NCBI GenBank assembly: GCA_964371695.1
Contig: CAYJOG010000151.1
Span: 1-6,942, forward strand
DNA: 6,942 nucleotides
Direction of reading: 5' to 3'
Source of the DNA: CAYJOG01 sp964371695 [NCBI: uncultured bacterium]
GTDB lineage: Bacteria; CAYJOG01
The notes under the pieces were generated by a model. That model ran no database searches. It saw only the letters and a list, made by a program, of their open reading frames with translations, and had not been told where the DNA came from. Numbering within the stretch: the stretch's first letter is position 1; the number at the start of each line of letters is the position of its first letter. Both the position numbers and the translations under genes were made by a program. This document shows, in pieces, positions 1-6,589 of the stretch.

Positions 1-52
1 CCCCCCTCACCCGGTGCTACGCACCACCCGCTCCCCATAGGGGAGAGGGAAC
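1..52. repeat. Palindromic intergenic repeat at window edge (possibly truncated)
   Basis: Two small hairpins lie side by side downstream of the lipoprotein gene. The first is GGTGC-TAC-GCACC (13-25). The second is CTCCCC-ATA-GGGGAG (31-45), flanked by CCCTC-like and GAGGG-like sequence. The layout resembles dispersed GC-rich intergenic repeats found in many proteobacteria, but I cannot count copies from one window. On the minus strand it follows the stop codon of the lipoprotein gene by about 35 bp. It could fold at the 3' end of that transcript, but no T-tract follows, so it is not a standard intrinsic terminator. The left boundary is unknown because the window begins inside or at the edge of the element. 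Confidence 0.5.
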
Positions 53-85
53 GATGTAGGAGTGTCTAGACCTATGCAAAATGGA

Positions 86-1393
86 CTACGACTCATCTTC
101 CTTGGCGTCCTTCTGTTTGGGCAGGCGGTCCTGATTGGCATAGGTCTGGTGAAAGAGCATGTAATGGCCCTTGCTCACCGTGACATAAAACAGGTTGAGA
201 TAGTTGTCTCCGTCAAAAGCGAAGTCATAAACCAGCCCCGGCCCTTTGGCCAGATAACTCTGGCCCACAATGAACCGCTCCTCTTTCAGGTCCACCTTGG
301 CATATCCCAGGCCCCGCTCCTTGCCGCCGCAGCCGTCCAGCCACATGAGGTGGCCAAAAAACGGCGAGTTGTCGGTGCGCGCCTTGGCGGCGCAGGCGTC
401 TCCCGCGCCCTCGTAATTCAGCGTGCGCTCCAGGGCCATTTCATCAATGCCCAGCGAAAGCCCACGGATCTCCGTGTCCAGCCAGTCGTTCAGCATGGAG
501 AAATAAGCCAGCTTTTCGTCATCGCGCACACTGCCAAAATGCACTTGGCTGGACTGGCTGAAGAGAAAGGACGCAATGGGGAATTCGGCGATGCTGAGGA
601 GTTTTTCTTTACTCACCCACCCCTTGGCGAAACTCTGATAAAACGCCTGCTGCTTTTCACCCTCACCCGCGTTATAGGCCAAGTGAATGCCGGTTTCGGC
701 GTCCTGCGACACAAACACGTCCTGCACCGGCGCGCTGGTACTCAGCACGGGGCCTTTCTCCACCCCTTTGGGCGACAGGTTGAACAACGACACGGTTTTT
801 CCGTCGGTGGCGGCCAAAGCGGCGATGTGCCCCTCCTGACTCAACCCGCCGTGCAGGCTATAGGCCGCCACGGGGCCAAGGTGGTGCGTGGCCTCCACCG
901 GATATTTCCCTTTTTGATCATCCGCCGCATCAAAAGGCGGGAACTTGAGCACCCGCACCACCAGTTCGCCGCTCTCCACCAGGGCCAGGAACAAGCGGTA
1001 ATCCCCAATGTCCGCCGGGTTGTTGGTGAACACGACCGAAGGATTTTTGCCGGTGAACTCCTGGCGAAAAACCTTGGTGTCTTCGGCTTTGGCGTCTTCG
1101 CCGGTGGGCAGTTCCACATGCAGCAATTCCACCTTGCCCTCTGCCCCCAGCGCCACATGCATGCCGCCATCCATATCCATGGCTGCGTTCAAACTGTCAA
1201 AAGGTTTCAGCCCGCTGTAAAGCGGCAGGGGTTTGGACCACTTGGGCAGCAGCAGGCCCGGCTTGGCTGGCGCAGCGGGGGGCGGCTCAGCCTTTTGGCA
1301 CCCGGCCAGCATCAACGCCCCCGCCAGCACCACACCGGCCAACAGGCCAGAGGGCAATGGGCGAAAAACAGGACCGGTCATCTTTTTACGCAT
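86..1393 (-). CDS. Predicted outer-membrane lipoprotein, possible beta-propeller, function unknown
   Basis: I do not recognise this 435-residue protein as a named family. Residues 1-32 form a lipoprotein signal: basic start MRKK, a hydrophobic stretch at about 17-30, and lipobox LAGC with lipidated Cys32. The residue after it is Gln, which under the +2 rule favours the outer membrane over retention in the inner membrane. A Pro/Ala-rich linker (about 36-50) follows. The rest shows about seven spaced segments of paired hydrophobic strands separated by short turns (near 77-97, 131-151, 188-206, 235-259, 283-300, 346-366 and 397-418), for example GMHVALGAEGKVELLHVEL and YRLFLALVESGELVVRVLKF. This pattern suggests a seven-bladed beta-propeller, which is inference. 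Cys334 and Cys355 could form a disulfide. The C-terminus is a charged tail rich in Lys, Asp and Glu. It lies 48 bp downstream of the chemoreceptor, with an AGGTGA ribosome binding site, so co-transcription is likely. The CDS call is strong; the function is not known. Confidence 0.9.
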   Translation of the reverse strand: MRKKMTGPVFRPLPSGLLAGVVLAGALMLAGCQKAEPPPAAPAKPGLLLPKWSKPLPLYSGLKPFDSLNAAMDMDGGMHVALGAEGKVELLHVELPTGEDAKAEDTKVFRQEFTGKNPSVVFTNNPADIGDYRLFLALVESGELVVRVLKFPPFDAADDQKGKYPVEATHHLGPVAAYSLHGGLSQEGHIAALAATDGKTVSLFNLSPKGVEKGPVLSTSAPVQDVFVSQDAETGIHLAYNAGEGEKQQAFYQSFAKGWVSKEKLLSIAEFPIASFLFSQSSQVHFGSVRDDEKLAYFSMLNDWLDTEIRGLSLGIDEMALERTLNYEGAGDACAAKARTDNSPFFGHLMWLDGCGGKERGLGYAKVDLKEERFIVGQSYLAKGPGLVYDFAFDGDNYLNLFYVTVSKGHYMLFHQTYANQDRLPKQKDAKEDES

Positions 1394-1396
1394 GGG

Positions 1397-1402
1397 TCAC
1401 CT
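1397..1402 (-). promoter_or_regulatory. Ribosome binding site of the lipoprotein gene
   Basis: AGGTGA on the minus strand sits 3 nt before the ATG at 1393. This supports the first ATG over the in-frame ATG four codons later. The first ATG also gives the more usual basic N-terminus for a signal peptide. Confidence 0.7.
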
Positions 1403-1441
1403 GCCGGAATCAGAAATGGAAATGGACTTGGGAACGGGGAA

Positions 1442-3094
1442 TCAAAGCCTGAACTTGACGATTTCAGCCTTGAGCGCCTCGGTGAGCACGTTCACGGTCT
1501 GAATGTGATCGAGCATGCTTTTGACGGCGTGGATCTGCTCGCTGGTGGTGGCGTAGACCTCCTGCACCACCGCCATGTTGCTTTCGCTGGCCTCGGCCAC
1601 CTGACTGATGACCCGGATGATTTCGTCGCTGGTGGCGATTTTGTCGCGGGTGGTGCGGCTGATGACGTTGATCTGATCCACGGTTTTGTCCACGAATTCA
1701 GAAATCTGCTGGAAGCTCTCGCCGGTTTTGCGCATGGCCCCGCTGCCTTCCACCACGCTCACGGTGCCTTCCTGCATCCAGTGAATGGCCTCGCTGATTT
1801 CCTTCTGGGTCAGTTCGATCAGCTTGCTGATTTCAAGGGCCGCGTTGGCGCTGCGCTCGGCCAGTTTGCGCACCTCGGTGGCCACCACGTCAAACCCCCT
1901 GCCCTGCTCACCAGCGCGGGCGGCTTCCACGGCGGCGTTCAGCGCCAGCAGGTCGGTCTGCTCGGTGATCAGGCCGATGAGGCGGGTGATTTCGGTGATC
2001 TGGTTGCCGCGTTCGCCCAGGTTTTTGATGGCGGCGGCGCTGTTTTCCACAATGCGCCGGATTTCATTCATCTTGCGCTCTGCGGTGGCCACCACCTGCC
2101 GGCCCTCCTGCGCCACCTGACGGGTCTCCATGGAAACCTCCAGCGCCGCCTCGGCCTCTTTGGCCGCCCCCTGAATCAGGGTGCTGAACTCCAGCAGGGT
2201 TTCGCTGGACTTGGTGACCGCCAGATTCTGTTTCTCGCTGGAGGTGGTGACTTCTTCAATGGCCAGCATGATCTGTTCGGCCCCGCGCTTGGTTTCTTCA
2301 CTGCCCTGGGCCAGCTCCACGGAAAGGTTGGAGAGTTTGTCGCTGGCGCCGGTGATGTTGCTCACCAAACCCCGCAGGCTGGTGATCATCTGGCCGAATG
2401 AGCGCATGAGGCGACCGATTTCATCGCGGCTGGGTTTGTCGAGTTGGCCGCTCAGGTCGCCCTGGGCCACGCGCTCGGTGTGGCCCACCAGCCGGTAAAT
2501 GGGCCGGATGATGCTGCGGGGCACCAGGGCGCTCACCACCAGCACCATCAGCACCACAATCCCCAACACCGACATGAGCAGGGTCACTGTTTCGGTGAGT
2601 TGTTCACGAATCTGTGCATCGGTGCGTTTGGTCAGTTCGTTGGTTTTGGCCAGGGCGGTGTTCTGGAACTTTTGCGCCTTGATGAACTCTTTTTGCAAGG
2701 ATTCGGAATCTTCCCAGCCGCCCTTCTGCACTTCCTTCATCAGGCGAACGAGTTCCTTTTCGTTGGTGTAGCGGTCTTTTTCGGATTTTTTCAGGAGGTC
2801 AAAACTCTCTTTCGACAATTCCACTTTAAGTGCCTTGAAGAGAATGACCCTGGCGTCGTCCTTCTCACCAATTTTCTTTTCTATGTTTTTGCGTTGGTGT
2901 TCATCCGTGCTAACCATGTGCAACTGGATGAGGGCAAAAATGCCGGAATAGTTCAGACCGATTTCATTCACCCGCTTCATCAGGTCCATCTGGCGGCGAA
3001 TTCCCGACACCTGCATCCACACCACCACGGCGCTGGTGAGCAGCAGGCCCACAATGGCCAGATAGGACACCCAGAGTTTGACTTTGATGGTCAT
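1442..3094 (-). CDS. Methyl-accepting chemotaxis protein (transmembrane chemoreceptor)
   Basis: A complete 550-residue chemoreceptor that should sense a ligand in the periplasm and control CheA kinase through CheW at the inner membrane. TM1 is at about 8-28. A helical periplasmic domain of about 140 residues (29-168) fits a four-helix-bundle sensor in size and helical, charged composition, but its ligand cannot be read. TM2 is at about 169-191 and a HAMP domain at about 192-244 ([19 protein letters not shown]). The cytoplasmic coiled-coil hairpin follows, with the highly conserved tip at about 377-411 ([20 protein letters not shown], then [15 protein letters not shown]). The tip has Asp402 where the enteric receptors have Ala (FAVV). 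Each arm is about 150 residues, longer than the enteric 36-heptad class and nearer the 40H or 44H classes. Glu280-Glu281 is a plausible methylation pair. There is no C-terminal NWETF-type CheR tether; the protein ends KFRL. The start is supported by AGGTG 8 nt upstream. It is the first gene of a probable two-gene unit with the lipoprotein, and five hairpins lie just upstream. Confidence 0.97.
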   Translation of the reverse strand: MTIKVKLWVSYLAIVGLLLTSAVVVWMQVSGIRRQMDLMKRVNEIGLNYSGIFALIQLHMVSTDEHQRKNIEKKIGEKDDARVILFKALKVELSKESFDLLKKSEKDRYTNEKELVRLMKEVQKGGWEDSESLQKEFIKAQKFQNTALAKTNELTKRTDAQIREQLTETVTLLMSVLGIVVLMVLVVSALVPRSIIRPIYRLVGHTERVAQGDLSGQLDKPSRDEIGRLMRSFGQMITSLRGLVSNITGASDKLSNLSVELAQGSEETKRGAEQIMLAIEEVTTSSEKQNLAVTKSSETLLEFSTLIQGAAKEAEAALEVSMETRQVAQEGRQVVATAERKMNEIRRIVENSAAAIKNLGERGNQITEITRLIGLITEQTDLLALNAAVEAARAGEQGRGFDVVATEVRKLAERSANAALEISKLIELTQKEISEAIHWMQEGTVSVVEGSGAMRKTGESFQQISEFVDKTVDQINVISRTTRDKIATSDEIIRVISQVAEASESNMAVVQEVYATTSEQIHAVKSMLDHIQTVNVLTEALKAEIVKFRL

Positions 3095-3102
3095 GCCGCA
3101 GA

Positions 3103-3107
3103 CACCT
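3103..3107 (-). promoter_or_regulatory. Ribosome binding site of the chemoreceptor gene
   Basis: AGGTG on the minus strand, 8 nt before the ATG at 3094, fixes the start. It lies outside the hairpin cluster: the nearest stem begins at 3126, so the site itself is not inside a predicted stem. Confidence 0.7.
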
Positions 3108-3114
3108 GAAACGA

Positions 3115-3284
3115 CAACAGTTTAACAGGGTGTTGATAGACACCCTGCAAAATCCACGGACGGATTTTACGCTTATTGGGGGTTGAAAAACCCCAATAAA
3201 AGCGCCATTTTGCGATGGCCCTGCCTGAGCAAAATGGGTTGAGAAAGTCCACGACGGACTTTCTCAACAATCCGATGACTGTTG
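3115..3284. repeat. Array of five consecutive hairpins in the chemoreceptor leader
   Basis: Five perfect inverted repeats lie end to end. H1 is CAGGGTGT/ACACCCTG (3126-3133 with 3140-3147). H2 is AAAATCC/GGATTTT (3149-3155 with 3162-3168). H3 is TTATTGGGG/CCCCAATAA (3173-3181 with 3191-3199). H4 is CCATTTTGC/GCAAAATGG (3205-3213 with 3229-3237). H5 is GTTGAGAAAGTCC/GGACTTTCTCAAC (3238-3250 with 3256-3268). A 7-bp inverted pair, CAACAGT (3115-3121) and ACTGTTG (3278-3284), encloses the cluster. H2 and H5 share the core TCCACG(G)ACGGA and differ by a compensated base pair. None is followed on the minus strand by a strong T-run, so these are not obvious terminators. It could be a miniature mobile element or dispersed repeat, or a structured 5' leader of the chemoreceptor mRNA; the sequence alone does not decide. 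Confidence 0.75.
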
Positions 3285-3328
3285 CATCTCCGTTTCGCTG
3301 CAAACCGCACAGTGCTTTCATCCCCAAA

Positions 3329-3346
3329 ACCACTACATCCCCTGCT
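3329..3346. repeat. Imperfect direct repeat, copy 1
   Basis: ACCACTAC-A-TCCCC-TGCT matches the copy at 3551-3569 (ACCACTAC-G-TCCCC-T-TGCT) with one substitution and one inserted base. The two copies flank the REPIN-like element in the same orientation. Confidence 0.45.
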
Positions 3347-3391
3347 GTCAGGTTTGTGAAAAAAGTGGCGAAATTGCAGGGATTTTCTAAC

Positions 3392-3531
3392 GTAGCCCCG
3401 GCGTCTCGCCGGGAGTATTTGCCGCGCCAGAGGCGCGCACCTTTTTGCCTTTTTTTCTTATTTCCCTGAAGAACCACTGTTTTGTGCCGCCTGCGGCGGT
3501 TTTCATTCTCCCGGCGAGACGCCGGGGCTAC
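3392..3531. repeat. REPIN-like element: two inverted REP palindromes with GTAG heads
   Basis: Positions 3392-3415 and 3508-3531 are exact reverse complements over 24 nt. Each arm starts with a GTAG tetranucleotide followed by a small hairpin, CCCGGCG-TCT-CGCCGGG (3397-3413 in the left copy). A GTAG or GGAG head plus a short palindrome is the hallmark of REP sequences moved by RAYT (REP-associated tyrosine) transposases, and two inverted REPs with a short spacer form a REPIN. The GTAG heads face outward. The 92-bp spacer contains two further small palindromes: CGCGCC-AGA-GGCGCG (3423-3437) and CCGCC-TGC-GGCGG (3487-3499). No transposase is in the window, so the element would be non-autonomous. 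It lies 24 bp after the dctM stop codon, a typical site, where it may protect or end the transporter transcript. Confidence 0.75.
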
Positions 3532-3550
3532 AAATAACCTCAGAGCAATG

Positions 3551-3569
3551 ACCACTACGTCCCCTTGCT
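3551..3569. repeat. Imperfect direct repeat, copy 2 (overlaps dctM 3' end)
   Basis: ACCACTACGTCCCCTTGCT covers the last codons and stop of the large permease gene and a few bases beyond. It matches 3329-3346 with one substitution and one extra T. Confidence 0.45.
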
Positions 3570-4964
3570 CCCATACAGGCTGGGCAGGGTGAGAATCAGT
3601 TGTGGCCAGATCATGAGCAGCACCAGCCCCACCAGCATCATCAACACAAACGGAAAAGCCCACTTGGTAACCGACAGCACCGGCTGACCAAACAGGCTGC
3701 TGGAGACAAACAGGTTCAGGCCAATGGGCGGCGTGAGATAACCAATCTCCAGGTTCACAATCACCACCGTGCCCAGCAGGATTGGATCAATGCCCAGGGC
3801 ATGGGCCGTGGGCAGAATCAGCGGCACAAAAATGAGGATGGCGCTGATGATGTCCATGAGGCAGCCAATCACCAGCAAGAGCAGGTTGAGCATGACCAGG
3901 AACTTCACCACCTGGGCCGGGTCGTGCGCAGCGCGGCTTGGGTCCACCCCTTGCAGCATCATTTCCGCCAGCCTGTCGGGGGCCTGCTGGGCCGCCAGTT
4001 GAAAGTTCAGCACCTGACTGAAGGCCACAATGATGAGAATGGCCCCCACCATCACCGAGGGATTCACGATGGCCCCGTAAAAATCCTTCACCACGGTGGC
4101 AAGGCCATCCCGCCGCCAGGTCAGGCGCAGAAAGATTTCCGCCGCTGCGGCATACACCACACTCAGCGCCGCCGCCTCGGTGGCTGTGGCAATGCCGCCA
4201 TAAATGCTGCCCAAAATGGCCAGGGGCATGCACAAGGCCAGGCCGCCCTCCACCCACGGGCGCAAGCCTTTTTCGGCCACGGCGTCTTCCAGCACCACGG
4301 CTTCACCCACGCCACTCAAGGTGAGGTGATCCAGCGGCTCACCCGGTTTTTTGCGCGCCCGGCTGCCCCACAGCACCACAAACAGCGTGAACAGCGAGCC
4401 CAGGACAAGGCCCGCCCCCAGCCCCCCCAAAAAGAGTTTTTCGATGCTGGTGCTGGTGACCACGCCATAAATCACCATGGGAATGGAGGGCGGAATGAGA
4501 ATGCCCAGACTGCCCGCTGACGTGAGCAGACCCACGGAAAAACCTTTGCTGTAACCAGCCCGCACCAGCGCGGGGGCCATGATGGCTCCCACCGCCACCA
4601 CCGTGGCCGGGCTGGAGCCGCTCACCGAAGCGAAAAAACAACACCCCAGCACGGCGGCCACCGCCAGTCCGTTGGGCATCCAGCTGGTGAGGGCACGGGC
4701 AATCTGCACCATGCGTTTTGCGAGCGCCCCCTGGGCCATGATGGCCCCGCTCAGCACAAAAAACGGAATGGCCAGCAACGTGGTGCGGTTGAGCTGGTCG
4801 GTCATGCGTTTGGGAATAAAAGAGAGTGTTTTGAGATCAATTGCCCGGCCCTGATCAAACAGGTCCAGGCCCATCATGCCCATGGCCAGCACACCAATGG
4901 CCAGCATGAGCGGCGCGCCCATGAGAATCAGCACCAGCACCAATATCAGCAACAGCGCGGTCAT
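3555..4964 (-). CDS. dctM: TRAP transporter large permease, DctM type
   Basis: A 469-residue inner-membrane protein forming the transport channel of a TRAP system. It couples uptake of substrate delivered by the binding protein to an ion gradient, usually sodium. The sequence is mostly hydrophobic helices and carries the family motifs in order: SGSSPATVVAVGAIMAP (115-131), GILIPPSIPMVIYG (154-167), GGIATATEAAA (256-266), DIISAILIFVPLILP (371-385) and GYLTPPIGLNLF (408-419). It is somewhat longer than the usual roughly 425-430 residues. The extra length fits the hydrophilic loop at about 200-236 (RARKKPGEP onward) and a charged segment near 333-350. Its ATG overlaps the dctQ stop codon as ATGA, which indicates translational coupling and explains the weak ribosome binding site. 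A REPIN-like element follows the stop. The family assignment is very secure; the substrate is unknown. Confidence 0.97.
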   Translation of the reverse strand: MTALLLILVLVLILMGAPLMLAIGVLAMGMMGLDLFDQGRAIDLKTLSFIPKRMTDQLNRTTLLAIPFFVLSGAIMAQGALAKRMVQIARALTSWMPNGLAVAAVLGCCFFASVSGSSPATVVAVGAIMAPALVRAGYSKGFSVGLLTSAGSLGILIPPSIPMVIYGVVTSTSIEKLFLGGLGAGLVLGSLFTLFVVLWGSRARKKPGEPLDHLTLSGVGEAVVLEDAVAEKGLRPWVEGGLALCMPLAILGSIYGGIATATEAAALSVVYAAAAEIFLRLTWRRDGLATVVKDFYGAIVNPSVMVGAILIIVAFSQVLNFQLAAQQAPDRLAEMMLQGVDPSRAAHDPAQVVKFLVMLNLLLLVIGCLMDIISAILIFVPLILPTAHALGIDPILLGTVVIVNLEIGYLTPPIGLNLFVSSSLFGQPVLSVTKWAFPFVLMMLVGLVLLMIWPQLILTLPSLYGSKGT

Positions 4965-5476
4965 TCGTGCCCCGGTTCCGGATCCACGTAGTCCCCCTTG
5001 AACCCCTGCACGGAAAACAGCAGAAACCGGAACGTCATGAGGGTGAAAGTGACGGGAATGCTCAGGTAAAGATAGGCGTAGTTGTATTCCATGGCCGCGC
5101 TGTGGGTGGGCTGGCTCATTTTGTCAAAAAACGCCTGCCACCCCAGCAGCGCCACCACGCCAATGAACAGGGCCGTCACCAGAAAACGCCCCCCCACCAT
5201 CAGGCGGCGGACTTTTTCGGACACGGGATATTTGATGGTGACCGCCAGATGTTTGGCCTCTTTGGCCGCCAGACTCGCACCGATAAACCCGGCCCACACC
5301 ATCAACAGCCGCGCCAGCTCGTCGCCTTTGCCGGTAATGACAGAAAGCGCGTCTGGCCAGAACTTGCGAACCAGCACTTCACCCGCAACCAGCCCCACCA
5401 TGCCCATGAGGGCCACAAAGAGCGTCATCCGTTCCACTTTGGCCAGCAGGTTATCCAGTGTCACCAAAGGGGTCAT
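4961..5476 (-). CDS. dctQ: TRAP transporter small permease, DctQ type
   Basis: A 171-residue inner-membrane protein that partners the large permease and is thought to help dock the binding protein and stabilise the membrane complex. Four membrane segments are visible at about 17-35, 53-71, 96-115 and 133-155. The family signature lies around segment 2: GDELARLLMVWAGFIGASLA (51-70) followed by AAKEAKHLAV, with Glu53, Trp61 and His76 at the usual conserved places. The length is typical. It starts 11 bp after the binding-protein stop codon, with only a weak GGCGGG-like ribosome binding site, and its last bases overlap the dctM start. The tail after segment 4 is short and acidic (DYVDPEPGHE). Confidence 0.95.
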   Translation of the reverse strand: MTPLVTLDNLLAKVERMTLFVALMGMVGLVAGEVLVRKFWPDALSVITGKGDELARLLMVWAGFIGASLAAKEAKHLAVTIKYPVSEKVRRLMVGGRFLVTALFIGVVALLGWQAFFDKMSQPTHSAAMEYNYAYLYLSIPVTFTLMTFRFLLFSVQGFKGDYVDPEPGHE

Positions 5477-5487
5477 GTTGTGCCCGC

Positions 5488-6570
5488 CTAGCGACCAGCG
5501 GCCTTGCGCTTTTGCTGGAACGCCAGCAGCGCCTTGGTCACCCGGTCCACCCGTTCCTTGCCCATTTTGGAGGCGAAGCGCCGGGCCACTCTTTCGGTGA
5601 TTTTTTTGAAGGCGGCGCGTTGCTCCGGGTTGAGTTCCACCACGGTCATGCCGCGATCTTTGATTTTCTGGATGTGGCGATCGTTGTAACGCGTGAGGGT
5701 GCCCCGCATGATTTTTTCGTAGCGCTTGAACACGTCCTTGAGCACCTTCTGGTGTTCGGGAGCGATGGTCTCCCAGATGTCCTTGTTGGCAATGACCGCC
5801 ATGGGCTGATAAGTGTGGCGCGTGAGGGTGAGGAACTTGTTCACCTCAAACCAGCGGTTGTAATAAATGATGGGCAACGAGCCATCGGCCCCATCGGCCA
5901 CGCCCTGTTGCAGGGCCTGCCAGCTTTCGGTGAAATCAATGGTCACGGGGCTGGCCCCCAGTTCCTGAAACATGGCCACATAAATGGGGCTGTCCTGGGC
6001 GCGCAGTTTCACACCCTTCAGGTCTTTGGGCCAGAGAATGGGAAAGTCGCGGTTGGTGAGGTGGCGATAGCCGTTTTCGTAATAGGCCAGCCCCATGAAG
6101 CCATGCTTGGGCAACAGCGCCATCAGTTCCTGTCCCACCACGTTGTCCAGAATGAAATAGGCGTCTTCTTCGGACTCAAAAAAGAACGGCAGGTCAAACA
6201 GCATGAACTCAGGAATGGTTTTGGAAAGCTCGGTGGTGGTGACGGCGATGAAGTCAATGTTGCCACCGTAACAACCCTCCACCAGTTCCTTTTCGTTGCC
6301 CAGTTTGGCGTTGGGATAAAGATCAATCTTGATGGCCCCGCCGGTTTCGCGGTAGATGTCTTTCACCAGATCCTGCGCTGCCTTGTTGGCCGGGTGATCG
6401 TCTGGCCCCACGTGGGCCATCTTGAACACACGGGTGGCCGGTTTACCGCCCGCTCCCTTTTGTTTGTTGGCGCAACCGGCGAGGGCCAGCAGGCCAAGCC
6501 CCAGCGCCAGAAACCCCGATATGGCAAAAAATCCCAGGCGTTTCAAAATCGAAGAGGCGTCGTTGCCCAT
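5488..6570 (-). CDS. dctP: TRAP transporter solute-binding protein, DctP family, predicted lipoprotein
   Basis: A 360-residue binding protein that captures the substrate and passes it to the DctQM permease. Residues 1-33 are a signal with lipobox LALAGC (28-33), so Cys33 is predicted to be lipidated; many TRAP binding proteins of Gram-negatives are instead soluble in the periplasm. Family features follow: FKMAHVGPDDHPANKAAQ (49-66), LYPNAKLGNEKELVEG (84-99), YYENGYRHLTN (163-173) and LKGVKLRAQDSPIYVAMF (184-201), where Arg190 matches the arginine that binds the substrate carboxylate in known members. WQALQQGVADGADG (217-230) comes next. The usual GQEN/GAEN motif there reads GADG, so the conserved Asn is missing, which may alter the pocket. 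The start ATG lies 19 bp after the upstream stop, with AAAGG about 15 nt away, a poor site. A TTG at codon 9 is an alternative start that would still leave a full lipoprotein signal. Confidence 0.95.
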   Translation of the reverse strand: MGNDASSILKRLGFFAISGFLALGLGLLALAGCANKQKGAGGKPATRVFKMAHVGPDDHPANKAAQDLVKDIYRETGGAIKIDLYPNAKLGNEKELVEGCYGGNIDFIAVTTTELSKTIPEFMLFDLPFFFESEEDAYFILDNVVGQELMALLPKHGFMGLAYYENGYRHLTNRDFPILWPKDLKGVKLRAQDSPIYVAMFQELGASPVTIDFTESWQALQQGVADGADGSLPIIYYNRWFEVNKFLTLTRHTYQPMAVIANKDIWETIAPEHQKVLKDVFKRYEKIMRGTLTRYNDRHIQKIKDRGMTVVELNPEQRAAFKKITERVARRFASKMGKERVDRVTKALLAFQQKRKAAGR

Positions 6571-6589
6571 AAATGAGTGTTTCGGCCTT

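Larger units (their letters stand above)
3095..3554. other. 460-bp intergenic region rich in palindromes, no credible gene
   Basis: This region separates the TRAP operon (ending at 3555) from the chemoreceptor (starting at 3094). A minus-strand open frame runs through it and into the dctM 3' end, but it is made mainly of translated palindromes, overlaps the large permease gene out of frame and has no family features, so I do not call it. From left to right the region holds the five-hairpin array (3115-3284), one copy of a short direct repeat (3329-3346), the REPIN-like pair (3392-3531) and the start of the second direct-repeat copy (3551). I see no convincing sigma-70 or sigma-28 promoter. 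Nothing recognisable lies at 3285-3328 or 3347-3391. Confidence 0.7.

Noticed and set aside
62-2401. A 779-codon plus-strand open frame antisense to the lipoprotein and chemoreceptor genes
   Set aside because: It is in codon register with both minus-strand genes, so a stop needs TTA, CTA or TCA in the sense genes, which are rare codons here. The 48-bp gap is a multiple of three and also lacks a stop. Its product is low-complexity in His, Gly and Leu with no family features.
3126-3147. H1 hairpin as an intrinsic terminator for upstream minus-strand transcription
   Set aside because: The stem is good, but the following minus-strand sequence is TTAAACTG rather than a T-run, and it lies only about 30 bp before the chemoreceptor start. 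It may pause transcription, but a terminator call is not supported.
3122-3150. TTGCAG and TGTTAA with 17-bp spacing on the minus strand as a promoter
   Set aside because: Each hexamer matches the sigma-70 consensus at only about half the positions, and the spacer is the H1 hairpin itself. I could not separate it from chance.
3392-3531. The inverted and spaced repeats as a small CRISPR array
   Set aside because: There are only two copies, in opposite orientation, with internal palindromes and no cas genes. This is REP architecture, not CRISPR.
3091-3663. A 190-codon minus-strand open frame across the intergenic repeats
   Set aside because: It consists mainly of translated palindromes, overlaps the end of dctM in another frame, overlaps the start of the chemoreceptor and has no recognisable domain.
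3600-4520. Plus-strand open frame antisense to dctM
   Set aside because: It is a codon-register mirror of a secure DctM gene, rich in His and Gln, with no start signal or family motif.
5458-6576. Plus-strand open frame antisense to dctP
   Set aside because: It is a codon-register mirror of a secure DctP gene; the amino-acid make-up is that of an antisense translation.
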